A model generated the notes under the pieces. That model saw nothing but the letters and a program-made list of their open reading frames with translations. It had not been told where the DNA came from and ran no database searches. A stretch of DNA of 64,000 nucleotides from Candidatus Chlorohelix allophototropha (GTDB lineage Bacteria > Chloroflexota > Chloroflexia > Chloroheliales > Chloroheliaceae): the NCBI RefSeq assembly GCF_030389965.1, contig NZ_CP128399.1, positions 1,912,934 through 1,976,933 on the forward strand. Direction: 5' to 3'. The position numbers were made by a program, and so were the translations under genes. Position 1 is the first letter of the stretch. Each line of letters starts with the position of its first letter. Positions 9,123 to 17,178 of this stretch are shown piece after piece.

Positions 9123-11663
9123 TTAATAACGTAAAATACCAAGTCGGTATAGCTTATGATAAATTATATGCTTTTTTAAGTAAGGCAGTATTTTGTAATA
9201 AATTTCAGCTTCAGAAACATTTCTTCCGATATATTGCTCTCTGAGCCTGCTAGACTCTTTTGCGCCTATGTCATTTATTCTCGCTTGACTCTTTTGTTCA
9301 GTATGTACCCTAAAAGCGCCTAAAAATCGTGGCAAACGAGCGAATGTTGCATTTGCCGCGCGGAAGCGAAGTAAAAGCTCCCAATCCATTGCAAATTGAA
9401 AATTCTCATCAATCTTTCCGCCAACTTTTTCCCATAAGCTACGCCTCCAGAATAGAGTTTCTTGTGGTATATAATCAGCCCATGAAAGAATATCTTCCAT
9501 TATCGGCAACCCATGACGGTGCGGCGGCAGAATCCAGCGTCCTACCTCCCGGTCGTACTCATTAATGATTACACGCTGTCCATAAACTACATCTACTTGC
9601 GGATGCTCGATAAAAAATTGTGCTACATAAGCTAATGTACCGGGTAAAAGCAAATCGTCTGAGTTTAAATAAGCCATAATTTCCCCATTAGTGTTTTGGA
9701 AACCCAAATTAATTGCGTGCGCTTGCCCTTTATCCTTAGCAGATTCCCAGCGTGTTAGCTGTCCAGAATAACGTTTTAAAATCCTAACCGTATTATCAGA
9801 GGAACCGCCATCTTGAATGATGTACTCCAACTTTGGATATTGCTGGTCTAGGACACTTTTTATGGTTCTTTCGATAAATTCTGCGTGGTTATAGCTAGGA
9901 GTAACAATTGTAATTAAAGGAGGCGCTTTCAACTTTTTGGTTTTATAGTATCTAGTAGGTATCTTTAAGGTTTTGTGCGGGTACTGATAAAGCACTCCTA
10001 GTTGAAAGCCGAACAATTTTTTGACCAAATATGGTCTGATTTCATTGAATAAATTCTTGTTGCCTAAAAAACGCTTGAAAAAAATAGAGTTGTTGACTAC
10101 CTTTAGCTTGTGAGAAAATTCAGTCCGATTGCCTTCTGCGTCTAGCGCTCGAATTACAATCAGATGATTCCCATTTAGTACCTCAGATAAAGGAAAATGG
10201 CTTTGAAACCCACTGTTGATCGCGTTAGGGTGGTTATATCTCTGATATACATCAGGTCTTTCTATTCCATAATTTATCTTCCCAAAATATCGATTGTCTA
10301 TGAAGAGATCGAGATTAGCTATTGGGGCAATGGTTGAAAATATCCAACCAGCTACTTCCAAATTACTTGTTAAAACTATGCTGCTTCTTGGTTTATCAAG
10401 ATATCCGAAATAAACCTGATTAGATTCTGGAATTAAAGAGATTGACTTAGCACTTTCGTTTTCTATCAGGCTGCTAATCACCTGTAACTTTGTATCAGTT
10501 TCTGTCCTTTTACGCTCAAATTCTTGTATTAATTGTTCTTGGTTAACTACCAAACTGTCTATAATTTTTAATCTTGCATCGGCGGCTGACCTCAAAAGCT
10601 CATTTTCTTGTACTAACTGTTTTTGGATGTCCTCCAAGCTGTTTATATCTTGTAATCTTGCATTAGCGGCTGATCTCAAAAGCTTATTTTCTTGTGCTAA
10701 TTCATTGATTATCTCATGACGCAACTTAGCATGAGTCTGAAAGTATGATAATTGCCCTTCAATGGCAGTCTGTCCTTCTATATAGGCAGCTTCGATGTAA
10801 TCAAATGATATATTCACAGGATTAACGGTTCGTTGCAATACTAAGCCCATTGCCAAATACTCTCTTATTGGTTCAGTGCGCTCATCGTGAAGCTGGGTTT
10901 TTTGCCAAAAGTCATGAACTTGCTCTAAGGTTAAATTCTCAAATTCAGGTGGCAAGGTTATAGGTGTAATATCAAAATAGTCACTGATTTGGTCAAATAA
11001 ATGTCTTGTAGCATTTATAGAAAATGGATAGGCGAATTGGCGTTGATAAAGGGGTTTTTCTTTTTCATCAGCTTGTTGTTGCTGCTGAGGCGCTACGTCA
11101 AAGGTTATAAGCAAATAACCGCCCGGTTTAATTACTCGCGCAATTTCAAGAAGTGAAACACGGTCATTTCCCGGCGCTATATGCTCTAAACATGAGACAA
11201 ACGTTATAATATCAAAACTAGCATCTTTAAAAGGGAGCTTTTCCGCTCGCGCATTTAAGTATTCAACCTCTGAGCCATAAAAGGCATTCAGATTATTATC
11301 AATTAAAAAATCAATGTCTTCTTTCAGTGGGTCAATTGCGGTAACTGCATGTCCTCGGCTCGAAATCCAATTACATAAAGGAACAACCCCACAACCAACA
11401 TCCAGAACTTTGATTGATGTTTCTAATTGTTTTTCTAGCTTAGTAAACCAATTTGTGATAAAACCGTATTCCCTTTTACGAATTGCCCAAAAACAAACAT
11501 TGGAGTATAAAATATAATTTGGATATTCCGCCCAACTGGGTTGTTTATTTTTTGCTGCATCTCGAAGATTTTTTAGTGTAAGGTAAAAATCATTAGTAGC
11601 TAGTTGTTCTTCATCTTCCGAGTTAAAGTCAGAAAACAGCTCACAAGTCATATTCACCCCCAA
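9123..11663 (-). CDS. Methyltransferase - coiled coil - GT2 glycosyltransferase fusion
   Basis: An 846-residue multidomain cytosolic protein. Residues 80-230 form a class I methyltransferase (DVGCG 88-92, LEHIAPG near 159, IKPGGYLLITF near 178). Residues 315-400 form a coiled coil made of a 28-residue repeat: ENKLLRSAANARL (325-337) recurs as ENELLRSAADARL (353-365), with a third weaker copy from 381. Residues 420-525 form a beta-rich domain. Residues 583-800 form a GT2 transferase (LITIVTPSYN, QDGGSSDNT 617-625, NSDD 667-670). This domain order is opposite to that of the 4957-6498 gene. Likely role: glycan assembly with methylation, possibly as a chain-length or capping enzyme (inference). 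Confidence 0.85.
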   Translation of the reverse strand: MGVNMTCELFSDFNSEDEEQLATNDFYLTLKNLRDAAKNKQPSWAEYPNYILYSNVCFWAIRKREYGFITNWFTKLEKQLETSIKVLDVGCGVVPLCNWISSRGHAVTAIDPLKEDIDFLIDNNLNAFYGSEVEYLNARAEKLPFKDASFDIITFVSCLEHIAPGNDRVSLLEIARVIKPGGYLLITFDVAPQQQQQADEKEKPLYQRQFAYPFSINATRHLFDQISDYFDITPITLPPEFENLTLEQVHDFWQKTQLHDERTEPIREYLAMGLVLQRTVNPVNISFDYIEAAYIEGQTAIEGQLSYFQTHAKLRHEIINELAQENKLLRSAANARLQDINSLEDIQKQLVQENELLRSAADARLKIIDSLVVNQEQLIQEFERKRTETDTKLQVISSLIENESAKSISLIPESNQVYFGYLDKPRSSIVLTSNLEVAGWIFSTIAPIANLDLFIDNRYFGKINYGIERPDVYQRYNHPNAINSGFQSHFPLSEVLNGNHLIVIRALDAEGNRTEFSHKLKVVNNSIFFKRFLGNKNLFNEIRPYLVKKLFGFQLGVLYQYPHKTLKIPTRYYKTKKLKAPPLITIVTPSYNHAEFIERTIKSVLDQQYPKLEYIIQDGGSSDNTVRILKRYSGQLTRWESAKDKGQAHAINLGFQNTNGEIMAYLNSDDLLLPGTLAYVAQFFIEHPQVDVVYGQRVIINEYDREVGRWILPPHRHGLPIMEDILSWADYIPQETLFWRRSLWEKVGGKIDENFQFAMDWELLLRFRAANATFARLPRFLGAFRVHTEQKSQARINDIGAKESSRLREQYIGRNVSEAEIYYKILPYLKKHIIYHKLYRLGILRY

Positions 11664-11735
11664 TGGTTGATTGACTAATATACTTCCTTCTTTATTTGCT
11701 CTGGCAAGGCTTACGCAACCAAATACAAAGTATTG

Positions 11736-12932
11736 TTATTTAAAGGACATAACTGATTCATAAAATTTTTTGAGTTCTTGACAATTTTCCTGCCAATTTA
11801 AGTGTACTTTAGCAAATTCGTATGAACCTGTGGATAATCTGTGGTAAAGCTCATTATCTTGGAGAAGTTCTTTTACAGCATTTGAAATTTGAATCTCATC
11901 TGCATTAGGTAAGATATAAGCGTTTTCTTTGTGTGTCAAGTAATATGCTAAATTTGTAGCTGGAAGAATTATTGGTTTCCCCATCGCAAGAAATTCGGGG
12001 AGTTTGGAGGGAAGGCGATAATTATTGAATTCATTGGGATAACCGGGCTGGACAAATATATGCGCTAAACTTAAAATTCGGGGAATCTCTTTATAATCTA
12101 TATGACCTAATTCTACAGAATACTTTTTTATCCATAGTTCGTCCTCTCTAAGAAATTCACAGCCGTCATATCCCGTTCTTACCAAAAAAGTGTTATAACC
12201 CTGTTGGTTAAGCAAAGCTATAGCAAGATATAAACTTCTTACTTCTTCTGCATTTGCTTTATGCACGCTACCGGTATAGCAAATCACTGTACTATTTATT
12301 GGTATGCCCAAACTCTTAGCCAGTAGTTGATCTGGTTCTCTTGGGAAAAATATTGAGGTATCTACTCCGGGGGTTAACAAATGTATAGGCACTTGAGCAG
12401 GCATTAGGTTTTTTAGTGAATCAATTATTACTGTTATACCATCCGCGGAAGCTAAAAAGTCACGATAATTCACAGGATGCGATAAATGTACTGGATACAC
12501 CCCATTCATTTGGTAGTTTTGATTGCCACCTAGCTCTTTTTTTAGTATAAAATCCTCATTGTCTTCCATATGAATAAATTGTTTAAAGCGGTAATTGCTC
12601 CTTAATTCCTCACAATACTGGCGTACTATTTCTCGTGGTGTCCAAGCATGTACTATGTCAGGTCCTTTAGAATTATTAAAAAGCCGTTTTAGATTTCCAA
12701 TCTCTCTAAAATTGGCTGTTTTATATAAGTTCCCCCCAATTTCCCTGATAGTTTCCTTATTATCAGGTACAGCTACTATGCAATCTATGCCACTAACAAC
12801 CAGATTATTAGCTATATTATGAACATGAATAGCGCTGTTTGTTCCAAAATCATAATATAAAACAAATAGTAAATTTATTGAGTGCGTTTTTTTATTAAGT
12901 GATAACCAGCGTTTTTTTATTTGTGAAGACAT
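11736..12932 (-). CDS. GT4-family glycosyltransferase
   Basis: A 398-residue GT-B glycosyltransferase. The N-terminal Rossmann half begins NLLFVLYYDFGTNSAIHVHNIANNL. The C-terminal half has VICYTGSVHKANAEEV (domain opening near residue 215) and FVQPGYPNEFNNYRLPSKLPEFLAMGKPIILP, which matches the E-x7-E region that binds the nucleotide sugar in GT4 enzymes. It is the first gene of the minus-strand glycan operon; a promoter matching consensus lies 70-100 bp upstream. The ribosome binding site directly before the ATG is weak. Confidence 0.85.
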   Translation of the reverse strand: MSSQIKKRWLSLNKKTHSINLLFVLYYDFGTNSAIHVHNIANNLVVSGIDCIVAVPDNKETIREIGGNLYKTANFREIGNLKRLFNNSKGPDIVHAWTPREIVRQYCEELRSNYRFKQFIHMEDNEDFILKKELGGNQNYQMNGVYPVHLSHPVNYRDFLASADGITVIIDSLKNLMPAQVPIHLLTPGVDTSIFFPREPDQLLAKSLGIPINSTVICYTGSVHKANAEEVRSLYLAIALLNQQGYNTFLVRTGYDGCEFLREDELWIKKYSVELGHIDYKEIPRILSLAHIFVQPGYPNEFNNYRLPSKLPEFLAMGKPIILPATNLAYYLTHKENAYILPNADEIQISNAVKELLQDNELYHRLSTGSYEFAKVHLNWQENCQELKKFYESVMSFK

Positions 12933-13008
12933 CTGATAAAATATTGAGCGCCTATCTTAATCGCCAAACGCTCTAATAAAATAACTCCTTTCTATTAGAA
13001 TTCGAGCT

Positions 13009-13037
13009 ATTTAAACTCAAACTAAATGGGTTTGTCA
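13009..13037 (-). promoter_or_regulatory. Sigma70-type promoter of the glycan operon
   Basis: On the minus strand, TTGACA (13032-13037) and TTTAAA (13009-13014) are separated by exactly 17 bp. It points at the GT4 gene starting at 12932, leaving a leader of about 70 nt. The -35 box is a perfect match to consensus. No other gene lies between. Confidence 0.6.
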
Positions 13038-13127
13038 AAAATGAAAAGATATACTAGCTATTATATAATAAGGCTTTCAACGCTTTCAACAACGATACTG
13101 ATCGAGAATTATTATACTCTGCCTCCT

Positions 13128-13173
13128 TTTGATGCCTAAGTGGAGTATATATTATAATCGAATAAGCATCAAA
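13128..13173 (+). promoter_or_regulatory. Promoter framed by an 8-bp dyad, upstream of mazG
   Basis: TATAAT at 13153-13158 is preceded 18 bp upstream by a poor -35 (TTGATG, 13129-13134). The inverted repeat TTTGATGC (13128-13135) / GCATCAAA (13166-13173) brackets the promoter, one arm over the -35 and the other at the expected transcription start. This is the geometry of a repressor operator pair. The leader to the mazG start would be about 170 nt and holds no convincing gene. The rest of the 12933-13334 gap shows nothing else. Confidence 0.45.
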
Positions 13174-13334
13174 GAGATGTATTTATGGGCAGGAAAAGTA
13201 AGAGGAATACTAACATCAACTTGAAAGCCTTTCAAGAGAGGCGTTTATATTTTCCGCAATAGCGATGAAAATGACAACGTTCCACGCACTTTGAAACGGT
13301 AGCTAGGGTATTTTTGAAGAATGAGGTATATGGC

Positions 13335-13679
13335 ATGAAAACCATCGCGGAACGCCAGCGCGAAGCAGCCCAAATGTTGGGCGACGATTTGAAGCATCCC
13401 AGAGTAGGCGCGGTGCTAGGGCTGGTCGAGGAATTGGGCGAACTGGTAAAAGAGGTGATGGAGTGCGAGATTTACGGAGTGGATAACCCCGAACTGCGCC
13501 ATAAGATGGGCGATGAGGTAGCGGATGTGCTGTTCAGTTTGTTTGAGGTTTGCAGCGCGTACAATCTGGAACTGGAAGAAGTGTACGACCGCAAACTGGA
13601 TAAAATTCGCGGCAAGTTGCCAGAGTGGCAGCTAAAATACGCTGAGGGCTTGCGCCGAGTGCGCGCCCGACTGGATTAA
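13335..13679 (+). CDS. MazG-like nucleotide pyrophosphohydrolase
   Basis: A 114-residue all-alpha NTP pyrophosphohydrolase domain. The metal-binding ExxE and ExxD motifs are visible in GLVEELGELVKEVMECE and KMGDEVADVLFSLFEV. Single-domain MazG-type proteins hydrolyse (d)NTPs to monophosphates and PPi as a house-cleaning step. The frame is open from TTG 13314, but ATG 13335 has GAGG 8 nt upstream and begins the natural helix, so it is chosen. The next gene (PIN domain) starts 4 bp after its stop, so the two are co-transcribed. Confidence 0.85.
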   Translation: MKTIAERQREAAQMLGDDLKHPRVGAVLGLVEELGELVKEVMECEIYGVDNPELRHKMGDEVADVLFSLFEVCSAYNLELEEVYDRKLDKIRGKLPEWQLKYAEGLRRVRARLD

Positions 13680-13682
13680 GCG

Positions 13683-14177
13683 ATGGCGCAACAGAAACCC
13701 AAGCTAGTTTACTGGAAACCGGGCTTAGCGGTGAAGGCTTCCAAAGTGTATCTTGACGCTAATTTCATCGTCGCGCTGGCGCATCCCGCCCACATTTGGC
13801 ATGCCAATGCGTTGGCGTTGTTGGCACATTTCAACGAGCGCAACACCGGGTTGACGCTTTCTTCGCTGGCTTTGAACGAGGCGATTTATCAGCTAATGCG
13901 CTTGCGTGAGAAGGAGAGCGAGTCGCCCGAAGCTGTCCCTAATCTGTCGCTGTGGCTGGACGATATTTTGCTGCGTTCGCCCCTCTTGCGCTTGTTTGAG
14001 CCGCCAGATCTTGCCTTTCATCGCAAGACCCTGAAAGCGATTGCCGAGCATGAATTAGACCCCACCGACGCTTTCCACTATATCGCGGCACGTCACCTTA
14101 ATTGCCCGTTGCTTAGTAATGATGCCGGCTTTCAGAAAATTCCTGATGAACACCTACTCATAGTGACCTTCTTTTGA
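13683..14177 (+). CDS. PIN-domain protein (VapC-like putative ribonuclease)
   Basis: A 164-residue PIN domain. The four expected acidic metal-binding residues are present: D in VYLDANFIVAL, E in LALNEAIYQL, D in LDPTDAFHYIAA and D in LLSNDAGFQ. The fold is that of VapC-type RNases. No antitoxin-like partner precedes it; the upstream co-transcribed gene is a MazG-type hydrolase, so it is not clearly a toxin-antitoxin module and may be a stand-alone nuclease. The stop is 37 bp before gpsA. Confidence 0.8.
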   Translation: MAQQKPKLVYWKPGLAVKASKVYLDANFIVALAHPAHIWHANALALLAHFNERNTGLTLSSLALNEAIYQLMRLREKESESPEAVPNLSLWLDDILLRSPLLRLFEPPDLAFHRKTLKAIAEHELDPTDAFHYIAARHLNCPLLSNDAGFQKIPDEHLLIVTFF

Positions 14178-14214
14178 TTGTGGTAAAATCGGGGAAAGTA
14201 GAAAGAGGATGGCT

Positions 14215-15255
14215 ATGGCAAATAGTTCTTTTGTAACGGTTATCGGTAGTGGTAGCTGGGGTACAACCTTGGCTTGGCTGGTGGCGCGTAAGGGCATGCG
14301 CACAGTATTGTGGACGCGCACCCAAGAGGAAGCGGAGTTGCTACGCGCTGACGGTGAGAACAAACGCTTTTTACCGGGCGCGAAATTTCCTCCCGCGCTT
14401 GAAATAACCTCAGACCTTGAAAAAGCGATTTCCCCCGGCTGTGAAATGGTGATTATGGCGCCTCCTTCCGGCTTTATGCGCAACGAGATGCAGATGTGCC
14501 GCCCTTATTTCGACAGCCTCTCCGAAATGCCGGTGGTACTTAGCGCGGCGAAAGGCTTGGAAAAAGATAATCTCTACCGCATGACCGAAGTGATGGCGCA
14601 GGAGTGGCCCGAAGGGGAAGAGGCGGGTAAAATCTGCGCTCTTTCTGGTCCTAATCTGGCGCGGGAAGTGGCAGAGGGCAAGCCGGGCGCAACCGTTATC
14701 GCCGGGCGCAACGATGTTTCCACCACTCGCGCACAGCAGTTGATTACTTCTGCTACTTTCCGGGTCTATACCAACCCCGATGTGATAGGAGTCGAACTTG
14801 CGGGTGCACTCAAGAATATTATCGCGCTTGGCGCAGGGGTGGCGGATGGGCTGCATTCGGGCGACAATGCTAAAGGCGCGTTCCTGACTCGTGGTATGGC
14901 GGAAATCGGCAGGCTAGGGGTGGCATCTGGCGCAAATCCGCTCACTTTCCTCGGTTTGGCAGGGCTTGGCGATCTGGTAGCGACCTGTTTCAGCCACTAC
15001 AGCCGCAACCGCCATGTGGGTGAAGAACTAGCGACTGGTAAGAGCCTTGATGAGATTCTCAAAAATATGACGCAAGTGGCAGAAGGGGTCTACACCACTG
15101 TTTCGGCGCGGCGGTTGGCTGCCCGTTTTGGCGTGGAAATGCCCATCACTGAACAGCTATACCAAATTATGTTCGAGGGTAAGAATCCGCTCATCGCTAT
15201 CACCGACCTGATGTTGCGCGAACCCACCGGGGAGATGTACGGGTTTACGATATAA
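14215..15255 (+). CDS. gpsA: Glycerol-3-phosphate dehydrogenase [NAD(P)+]
   Basis: A 346-residue enzyme that makes sn-glycerol 3-phosphate from dihydroxyacetone phosphate for phospholipid synthesis. The N-terminal GSGSWGTTLAW is the dinucleotide-binding loop. LSGPNLAREVAEGKP, GVELAGALKNIIALGAGVADGL (with the catalytic Lys) and LGDLVATC are hallmark GpsA motifs. ATG 14215 is preferred over 14209 because AGAGG (14204-14208) then has a 6-nt spacing; the upstream ATG abuts it directly. Length is normal. Confidence 0.95.
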   Translation: MANSSFVTVIGSGSWGTTLAWLVARKGMRTVLWTRTQEEAELLRADGENKRFLPGAKFPPALEITSDLEKAISPGCEMVIMAPPSGFMRNEMQMCRPYFDSLSEMPVVLSAAKGLEKDNLYRMTEVMAQEWPEGEEAGKICALSGPNLAREVAEGKPGATVIAGRNDVSTTRAQQLITSATFRVYTNPDVIGVELAGALKNIIALGAGVADGLHSGDNAKGAFLTRGMAEIGRLGVASGANPLTFLGLAGLGDLVATCFSHYSRNRHVGEELATGKSLDEILKNMTQVAEGVYTTVSARRLAARFGVEMPITEQLYQIMFEGKNPLIAITDLMLREPTGEMYGFTI

Positions 15256-15344
15256 ACGACATATCCTCCGATTGTATATTTGTAAGGCATGAAGTAACGA
15301 TACTTAAAACCAACTACTCAAAGTCAATTATAATACCTTGATTG

Positions 15345-15437
15345 CTATAGATGTTCAGAAAAGGAATTGGACAAATACGGCGTTGGTTAAGCACAAACCT
15401 GCCTGAAGATTCCAATACTAAACTTGTACATCTATAG
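15345..15437. repeat. MITE-like inverted-repeat element, copy 1
   Basis: A 93-bp non-coding element starting CTATAGATGTTCAG and ending TGTACATCTATAG, so its ends are inverted repeats. The left half (ATGTTCAGAAAAGG, then CGG, GGTTAAG) matches the element at 44229-44320, and its first ~20 bp match 41893. It fills most of the 310-bp gap between gpsA and the phosphatase-NADAR gene. No coding capacity; it is likely mobilised in trans by an IS with the same ends. Confidence 0.7.
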
Positions 15438-15564
15438 TATCCAAGGTTAACCGCTCTCTCCTACTTCTCCCTGTTTCTCGCTCACTTCCACAGACTGCTT
15501 ACTAGTGCAACCTCGCTATGAAGTTGTGGTGAACTCAGATTACCTCTGCTGAACACAAATAACC

Positions 15565-16569
15565 CTATCGGCGCAGTTCTTCTCGCACTTCCATGAGGAT
15601 TGTGCCGAGCATATTTTTCCCCTTGCCGTCTGCACCATTTCCCCAGTATTCGTCTTTGTCTTTGGAATCTTCCACCAATAAGCGGTTTCCGGTTCCCAGC
15701 AGTTCAGCCTGTATATCGGCATTAGTTTCAAATTTGCGGTAAACCGCTTTTTTCATTACACCATCCCGGAGTTGAAGCCAACCAGCACATTTGTGAGCAT
15801 CAAATTTGTGAGCTAGGTCAAAGGCTTCTCTGGGACTATTCGCTTCCCGCACTTTATCGAAATAGGGTGTCCCTACAAATTTTTGAGCTTGGAAGTAATG
15901 TTCGCTGGTTTGCCAGTAATAGCCGTCCAGTTCAAAGCCATAGGGAGCAAAGTTGGTGAAATTGTAGTACGGCTTATCTTTGCTATAGAAAAGCACGGGT
16001 GTGGCATCTGGCTGATTCGGGGATTGGTTACGGATAGCCCATCGGTCAATCAAGGCGATCTGGGTGGGGTCTTGCGGGGATGTTTGCCTAGCATCGGGGG
16101 TGTCTTTGCGGAGTAAATTCATTTTGTCGATAGCCTGTCGAGCGGTAAGGCTTTTCTTTTCGATGAGATAGCACGAAACCACCGTTCCAGTGCGTCCTAT
16201 GCCACCCCAGCAGTGGACATACACCGGCTTTTGTTGCATGGTGAACAGGTTAATCAACGTCAGAATTTCCGACATCTGAGTTTCGGTAGGCGCACTCTGA
16301 TCACGTATGGGAGAACTGATATAGGTTAGTTGCAAACCTTTATCAATAGCAAGGCGCTGCAATACCGGGTTGTAGGGGCGCAAGCCTTTGCCGTTTCGGT
16401 CGTCGGGGCGGGTCAGGTCAATGAAAACTCTGATACCTGCTGCGACAAATTTCTCTAGACGTTGTCGTGCCACAGTGTCGTCCATATTACCGGGATACTC
16501 TCCAGCTAAAAATAGACCGGGAGTTACCCAATAACTGTCGAGAATGGGTGGTGTTTTGGATGCTGGCAA
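15565..16569 (-). CDS. Tyrosine/dual-specificity phosphatase - NADAR fusion
   Basis: A 334-residue two-domain protein. Residues 10-165 are a cysteine phosphatase with the P-loop HC(W)GGIGRTG (nucleophile C120, R126) and the general-acid region DLTRPDD. Residues 190-334 are a NADAR/YbiA domain: FYSKDKPYYNFTNFAPYGF, YYWQTSEHYFQAQKF, KDEYWGNGADGKGKNMLG. NADAR members cleave N-glycosidic or ADP-ribose-linked substrates; some remove ADP-ribose from guanine in DNA, others detoxify riboflavin intermediates. The fusion suggests processing of a phosphorylated, ADP-ribose-like compound. It is monocistronic, flanked by the MITE on one side and a 600-bp gap on the other. Confidence 0.85.
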   Translation of the reverse strand: MPASKTPPILDSYWVTPGLFLAGEYPGNMDDTVARQRLEKFVAAGIRVFIDLTRPDDRNGKGLRPYNPVLQRLAIDKGLQLTYISSPIRDQSAPTETQMSEILTLINLFTMQQKPVYVHCWGGIGRTGTVVSCYLIEKKSLTARQAIDKMNLLRKDTPDARQTSPQDPTQIALIDRWAIRNQSPNQPDATPVLFYSKDKPYYNFTNFAPYGFELDGYYWQTSEHYFQAQKFVGTPYFDKVREANSPREAFDLAHKFDAHKCAGWLQLRDGVMKKAVYRKFETNADIQAELLGTGNRLLVEDSKDKDEYWGNGADGKGKNMLGTILMEVREELRR

Positions 16570-17178
16570 AGTTCTTTACCTAGTTCCTTTCATTTTGTAA
16601 CGTATTGAGAGTACAGCTTTCTCCAACAAAAGAAACCATTTGGGAGAGGGCTATTGCTTTCGATATTCATTCAGATATAGCCGACATCAGTCGTTGAAAG
16701 TTTCAGCATATCCGGCTTTTATCGGGTATTATGTAGGTGCTTGCTACGCTAAGTTCCTTTTCACTCCTGCTTGCCCGTTCATAATAGGTGTTTTGTTAAA
16801 TATGTCCAGTTTGTATCAACTTTTGGGCTATTTCTCGTCCGGTATGCGCTCCGAATCGCTGCATTACTTTTTGCAGATTTTCTTTTTCCAATCTGATTGT
16901 TGCAGCTTAGGTGATGAAGTAGATTGTACCGAGTAATGATACCCGATCTTTCTTAAGTTATCACTGATGGGCTAAAGTCATCAATTAGCGTGAGAAAAAA
17001 CTAGTTTCTTGCGCTATTATTTTTACTTGATGAGGTTAGAGTAAGATTAAAATCTTAAAAAAACTATGCAAGGTCTTTACTTAAATTTTACATTCATAGA
17101 AAATAATAATGGTGAATATGCTTTTCTGTCGCATTAAATCGGGCGTTATGGCTTTTTCATTCGGAGAATATTGAACAA
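16570..17178. other. Long intergenic gap, possible decayed coding trace
   Basis: About 610 bp without a supported gene. On the minus strand around 16800-16905 a 35-codon island reads LEKENLQKVMQRFGAHTGRE and then EIAQKLIQTGHI before a stop. It looks protein-like but is bounded by stops and lacks a start, so it may be a remnant. The right half is AT-rich and must contain the promoter of the glycosidase gene; no single clear promoter stands out. Confidence 0.3.

Noticed and set aside
13174-13262. Tiny frame starting MGRKSKRN in the mazG leader
   Set aside because: About 25 codons, no clear ribosome binding site and no sign of conservation visible.
13335-14177. mazG-PIN pair as a toxin-antitoxin system
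   Set aside because: MazG here is the pyrophosphohydrolase type and not the MazE antitoxin; no small DNA-binding antitoxin is adjacent to the PIN gene.
16640-16936. Plus-strand 98-aa frame in the 16570-17178 gap
   Set aside because: No ribosome binding site and unusual composition; a decayed minus-strand trace fits the region equally well.
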